From assembly GCA_028292345.1 (NCBI GenBank), contig JAQGMN010000034.1, positions 1 to 8,054 of the forward strand: DNA of 8,054 nucleotides, written 5' to 3'. The DNA comes from Polaromonas sp. (GTDB taxonomy: Bacteria; Pseudomonadota; Gammaproteobacteria; Burkholderiales; Burkholderiaceae_C). Positions 5,612 through 8,054 of this stretch are shown piece by piece (positions within the stretch are counted from its first letter, which is position 1; the number at the start of each line of letters is the position of its first letter). The translations under genes and the position numbers were made by a program. The notes beneath the pieces were generated by a model that had not been told where the DNA came from, made no database searches, and saw only the letters and a program-made list of their open reading frames with translations.

Positions 5612-7044
5612 TGGGGAGCCGCCAGCGCCCGGAGGCGATGGGCAATCAGGAGCAGGGCGATGGCGCACGAGGCGATGCGCGAATGCGCCGAATCGGCCCG
5701 GCTGGTCAGCACGATGGGGACTTTCGCGCCCATCACCAGCCCGGCGGCCTGCGCGCCGCCCAGGTATTCGAGCTGCTTGACGAGCATGTTGCCCGACTCC
5801 AGGTCGGGAACGACCAGGATGTCGGCGTCGCCGGCGACTTCAGACTGGATGCCCTTGGTCCGGGCGGCCGCCAGGGACACCGCGTTGTCAAAGGCCAGCG
5901 GCCCGTCGACCAGCCCGCCGGTGATCTGGCCCCGGTCGGCCATCTTCGACAGCGCGGCGGCGTCCATCGACGAGCGCAGCTTGGGGTTGACGGTCTCCAC
6001 CGCCGACAAAACGGCCACCTTGGGCCGGGCTATGCCCAGCGCATGCGCCAGGTCGATGGCGTTCTGCACGATGTCGACCTTGGCATCGAAGTCGGGCGCG
6101 ACGTTGATGGCCGCGTCGGTGATCAGGAGCGGCTTGGGGTAGCGCGGCACATCGAGCACGAACACATGGCTGACGCGGCGCTCGGTGCGCAGGCCGGTCT
6201 GGGCGTTGACCACCGCGCCCAGCAGCTCGTCGCTGTGCAGGCTGCCCTTCATCAGCGCCTCGACCTCGCCGGCCCGGGCCAGCTCGACCGCCCTGGCGGC
6301 CGCCGCATGGCTGTGCGGCACATCGACGATGGAAAAGCCGGCGAGGTCCAATCCGCATTCGCCGGCCAGCGCGCGGATGCGCGCCTCCGGCCCGACCAGG
6401 ATGGCCTGGATCAGGCCCAGCCGGTCGGCGTCCAGCGCGCCTTCGAGCGCCTCGCGGCTGCACGGATGCACCACGCCCATCCGGATGCGGGGCAGGCCTT
6501 TGGCGGCCTTGAGCAGCTGGTCGTAGCGCAGGTTCTTGTCGGCCATCAGCGGCTCGGGCAGGTCGGTGCGCAGGATGCGCTGGCTGTCGGCCGGCGCGAC
6601 CACATGCGCCTGGCCGTCGATCACCACGTCACCGTCCTGGTCGGTGCAGCGCGTGGCCAGCCAGACCTGGCGGTTGTCGGCCTTGAGCGCGGTCACCGTG
6701 ACCGTCACGCTCAGCGTGTCGCCGACATGCACCGGCTTGAGGAACCTGAGCGTCTGGCCCAGGTAGACCGTCCCCGGGCCGGGAAACTGCGTGCCCAGCA
6801 CGGTCGAGATCAAGGAGCCGCCCAGCATGCCGTGCGCGATGATCTCGTGGAACTGGCTGGTCTGGGCATACAGCGCATCGACATGCGCCGGGTTGACGTC
6901 GCCCGACACGGCGGCGAACAGCTGGATGTCGCGATGCGTCACCTGGCGCTGCAGGCTGGCGCCGTCACCGACGCGGATCGTGTCGAAAGGGTGGTTTTGA
7001 AGAAAGTCGGCCGACGGTGCAGCGTCAAGGCTGGGTGAGTCCAT
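5608..7044 (-). CDS. Bifunctional MaoC-type (R)-enoyl-CoA hydratase / phosphate acetyl(butyryl)transferase
   Basis: A 478-residue fusion. Residues about 15-150 form a MaoC/hot-dog hydratase domain with the (R)-hydratase motif SGDVNPAHVD (47-56; catalytic pair Asp49 and His54), AHGMLGGSL (70-78) and YLGQTLRFLKPVHVGD (94-109). This domain hydrates trans-2-enoyl-CoA to (R)-3-hydroxyacyl-CoA. Residues about 165-475 form a phosphotransacetylase/phosphotransbutyrylase domain with MKGSLHSDELLG (265-276), LLITDAAINVAPDFDAK (306-322), GPLAFDNAVS (381-390), VPDLESGNML (412-421) and GAKVPIVLTSRADS (439-452). This domain exchanges acyl-CoA and phosphate for acyl phosphate and CoA. The layout matches the known bifunctional enoyl-CoA hydratase/phosphate acetyltransferase family. 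GPLAFDNA and the size are closer to Ptb than to long Pta. The start at 7044 is preferred, with AAAGG upstream. An in-frame ATG at 7113 would add 23 low-complexity residues, and AGGA lies too close to it. Genes phaC (90 bp upstream) and ackA (ATGA overlap) flank it. Acyl-chain preference is not settled. Confidence 0.9.
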   Translation of the reverse strand: MDSPSLDAAPSADFLQNHPFDTIRVGDGASLQRQVTHRDIQLFAAVSGDVNPAHVDALYAQTSQFHEIIAHGMLGGSLISTVLGTQFPGPGTVYLGQTLRFLKPVHVGDTLSVTVTVTALKADNRQVWLATRCTDQDGDVVIDGQAHVVAPADSQRILRTDLPEPLMADKNLRYDQLLKAAKGLPRIRMGVVHPCSREALEGALDADRLGLIQAILVGPEARIRALAGECGLDLAGFSIVDVPHSHAAAARAVELARAGEVEALMKGSLHSDELLGAVVNAQTGLRTERRVSHVFVLDVPRYPKPLLITDAAINVAPDFDAKVDIVQNAIDLAHALGIARPKVAVLSAVETVNPKLRSSMDAAALSKMADRGQITGGLVDGPLAFDNAVSLAAARTKGIQSEVAGDADILVVPDLESGNMLVKQLEYLGGAQAAGLVMGAKVPIVLTSRADSAHSRIASCAIALLLIAHRLRALAAPQ

Positions 7045-7134
7045 GGCTTGCCTTTGTTGTGAAGAGGATGGGGGCGCTTGGGATCGGGCAAAGAATAACT
7101 TCCCGTCTGTCATTCCTGCAAAGCGCTATTTTTA

Positions 7135-8054
7135 TCAGGGAACCATGACATAGCGGCCCGGCGCGTCTTCCAGCGCCGGATAGTCGTTCGCGTCGCTTCC
7201 CATGGCGGGCGGCGCCACACGCTCGCTGGCATGGTGCTGCAACCACTCGTCCAGCGCCGGCCACCAGGAGCCTTCGTGAGCAGGCGCGGTGGCTTGCCAG
7301 GTATCGGGGTCGGTGTAGTGTGCGCCGGCCTCGCGCGTGGCGAGCTGGTAGCTGCGCCTGACGCCTGGTCCCGGCGGGTTGACCACGCCCACGTTGTGGC
7401 CGCCGCTGCACAGGCAGAACGTCACCTCGGCATGCGTCAGCAGGTGGATTTTGTACACCGAGGTCCAGGGCGACACGGTGTCGCGCAGCGTGCCCAGCGC
7501 GAAAATCGGCAGTCGGATGTCCGACAGCGCGACCGGCCAGCCGTTGACGCGGTAGCGCCCTTCGGCCAGGTCGTTCTTCAGGTAGAGCTTGCGCAGGTAT
7601 TCGCTGTGCTGGCGGTAGGGCATGCGCGTGGCGTCCAGGTTCCAGGCCGCCAGGTCGGTGACGGGCCGGCTGCGGCCCATCAGGTAATCGTGCTCCCGGC
7701 GCGACCAGACCAGGTCGCGCGAGTTGAGCAGGGCAAAGGCGCCGGCCATCTGCTTGCCGTCCAGATAGCCCTTGGAGGCCATCAGGCTGTCCAGAAAGGA
7801 CAGCTGGCTTTCGTCGATGAACAGGCCCAGCTCGCCGGGCTCGGTGAAGTCCAGCTCGGCCGCCAGCAGCGCGAGGGATTTCAGCCGCCTGTCATGGCTG
7901 CGCGCCATGAAGGCGGCGGCAATGCTCAGCAGCGTGCCGCCCAGGCAATAGCCCAGCGCCTGGATGCGCTGCCCGGGCACGATGGCCGTGACCGCATCCA
8001 TCGCGGCCATGACGCCGGCCTTGAGGTAGTCGTCCATGCCCAGGTGGCTGTCGC
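7135..8054 (-). CDS. phaC: Polyhydroxyalkanoate synthase family protein, C-terminal region (5' end outside window)
   Basis: An alpha/beta-hydrolase-fold enzyme that polymerises (R)-3-hydroxyacyl-CoA, typically 3-hydroxybutyryl-CoA, into PHA granules with release of CoA. The frame is open to the window edge (DSHLG precedes the ATG at 8037), so that ATG is internal; about 305 residues are visible and the N-terminal half is missing. Numbered from that ATG, the lipase-like box GYCLGGT holds the nucleophile Cys31. Asp186 lies in GTLRDTVSPW and His214 in SGGHNVGVVNPPG. The Asp-His spacing of 28 equals that between Asp480 and His508 of the Cupriavidus necator enzyme, so the Cys-Asp-His triad is complete. 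WNLDATRMP (132-140), HSEYLRKLYLKNDLAEG (144-160) and the APGRYV tail (292-297) are further PhaC hallmarks. RDTVSPW in place of the common REDHIVPW and the LLNSRDLVWSRREHDYL segment mark a divergent subgroup, perhaps a second synthase. Its monomers could come from the MaoC domain encoded next. Confidence 0.9.
   Translation of the reverse strand, partial: DSHLGMDDYLKAGVMAAMDAVTAIVPGQRIQALGYCLGGTLLSIAAAFMARSHDRRLKSLALLAAELDFTEPGELGLFIDESQLSFLDSLMASKGYLDGKQMAGAFALLNSRDLVWSRREHDYLMGRSRPVTDLAAWNLDATRMPYRQHSEYLRKLYLKNDLAEGRYRVNGWPVALSDIRLPIFALGTLRDTVSPWTSVYKIHLLTHAEVTFCLCSGGHNVGVVNPPGPGVRRSYQLATREAGAHYTDPDTWQATAPAHEGSWWPALDEWLQHHASERVAPPAMGSDANDYPALEDAPGRYVMVP

Noticed and set aside
5612..5668. Upstream in-frame ATG at 5668 for ackA
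   Set aside because: It would add 19 residues not found in acetate kinases and overlap the end of the preceding gene by 61 bases. The ATG at 5611 fits both the family N-terminus and the ATGA coupling.
4844..7038. Very long plus-strand open frames (432 and 475 codons) opposite ackA and the MaoC-transacylase gene
   Set aside because: The minus strand carries complete catalytic motifs for known enzymes. The opposite frames are stop-free because of GC-rich codon bias and contain His/Gln/Arg/Gly-rich sequence without domains.
7045..7134. Possible promoter or terminator in the 90-bp phaC to fusion-gene gap
   Set aside because: There is no stem followed by a T-run and no convincing -35/-10 pair. 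Only a weak AAAGG ribosome-binding site before the ATG at 7044 could be supported.

Overview
The window is GC-rich and densely coded, with strong use of GGC, GCC and CTG codons. It carries class-I-like polyhydroxyalkanoate (PHA) chemistry, a MaoC/phosphotransacetylase fusion, and an intergenic repeat of a style I associate with Comamonadaceae. Together these suggest a betaproteobacterium of the order Burkholderiales, perhaps a Polaromonas or Rhodoferax relative. The taxonomic placement is inference from gene content and memory, not a database result. There are six protein genes, two of them cut by the window edges. No tRNA, rRNA, CRISPR array, insertion sequence or phage gene was seen.

Left block (1-2488, + strand): a sugar-acid catabolic operon. 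It contains the C-terminal half of an IlvD/Edd-type sugar-acid dehydratase, then 2-dehydro-3-deoxygalactonokinase (dgoK), then 2-dehydro-3-deoxy-6-phosphogalactonate aldolase (dgoA). dgoK and dgoA overlap by ATGA. The set fits the De Ley-Doudoroff route from D-galactonate to pyruvate plus glyceraldehyde-3-phosphate. An Fe-S IlvD/Edd dehydratase appears to stand in for the enolase-superfamily DgoD of E. coli. A strong hairpin lies between the dehydratase and dgoK.

Middle (2489-4375): a convergent 108-bp gap with a bulged hairpin, then a minus-strand gene for an exported phytase-like (esterase-like activity of phytase) protein. Its 384-bp upstream region holds no gene. It contains a 12-bp perfect palindrome, a cluster of hairpins that looks like a degenerate copy of a dispersed repeat, and a probable terminator for the next operon.

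Right block (4376-8054, - strand, transcribed right to left): a PHA synthase C-terminal region (phaC, 5' end outside the window), then a fusion of an (R)-specific enoyl-CoA hydratase (MaoC) domain with a phosphate acetyl/butyryltransferase domain, then acetate kinase (ackA). The fusion and ackA overlap by ATGA. The order links the PHA monomer pool (acyl-CoA and 3-hydroxyacyl-CoA) to acyl-phosphate and ATP formation, so this operon probably balances polymer storage against CoA recycling and substrate-level phosphorylation. It is the most interesting assembly in the window, although the individual families are known.
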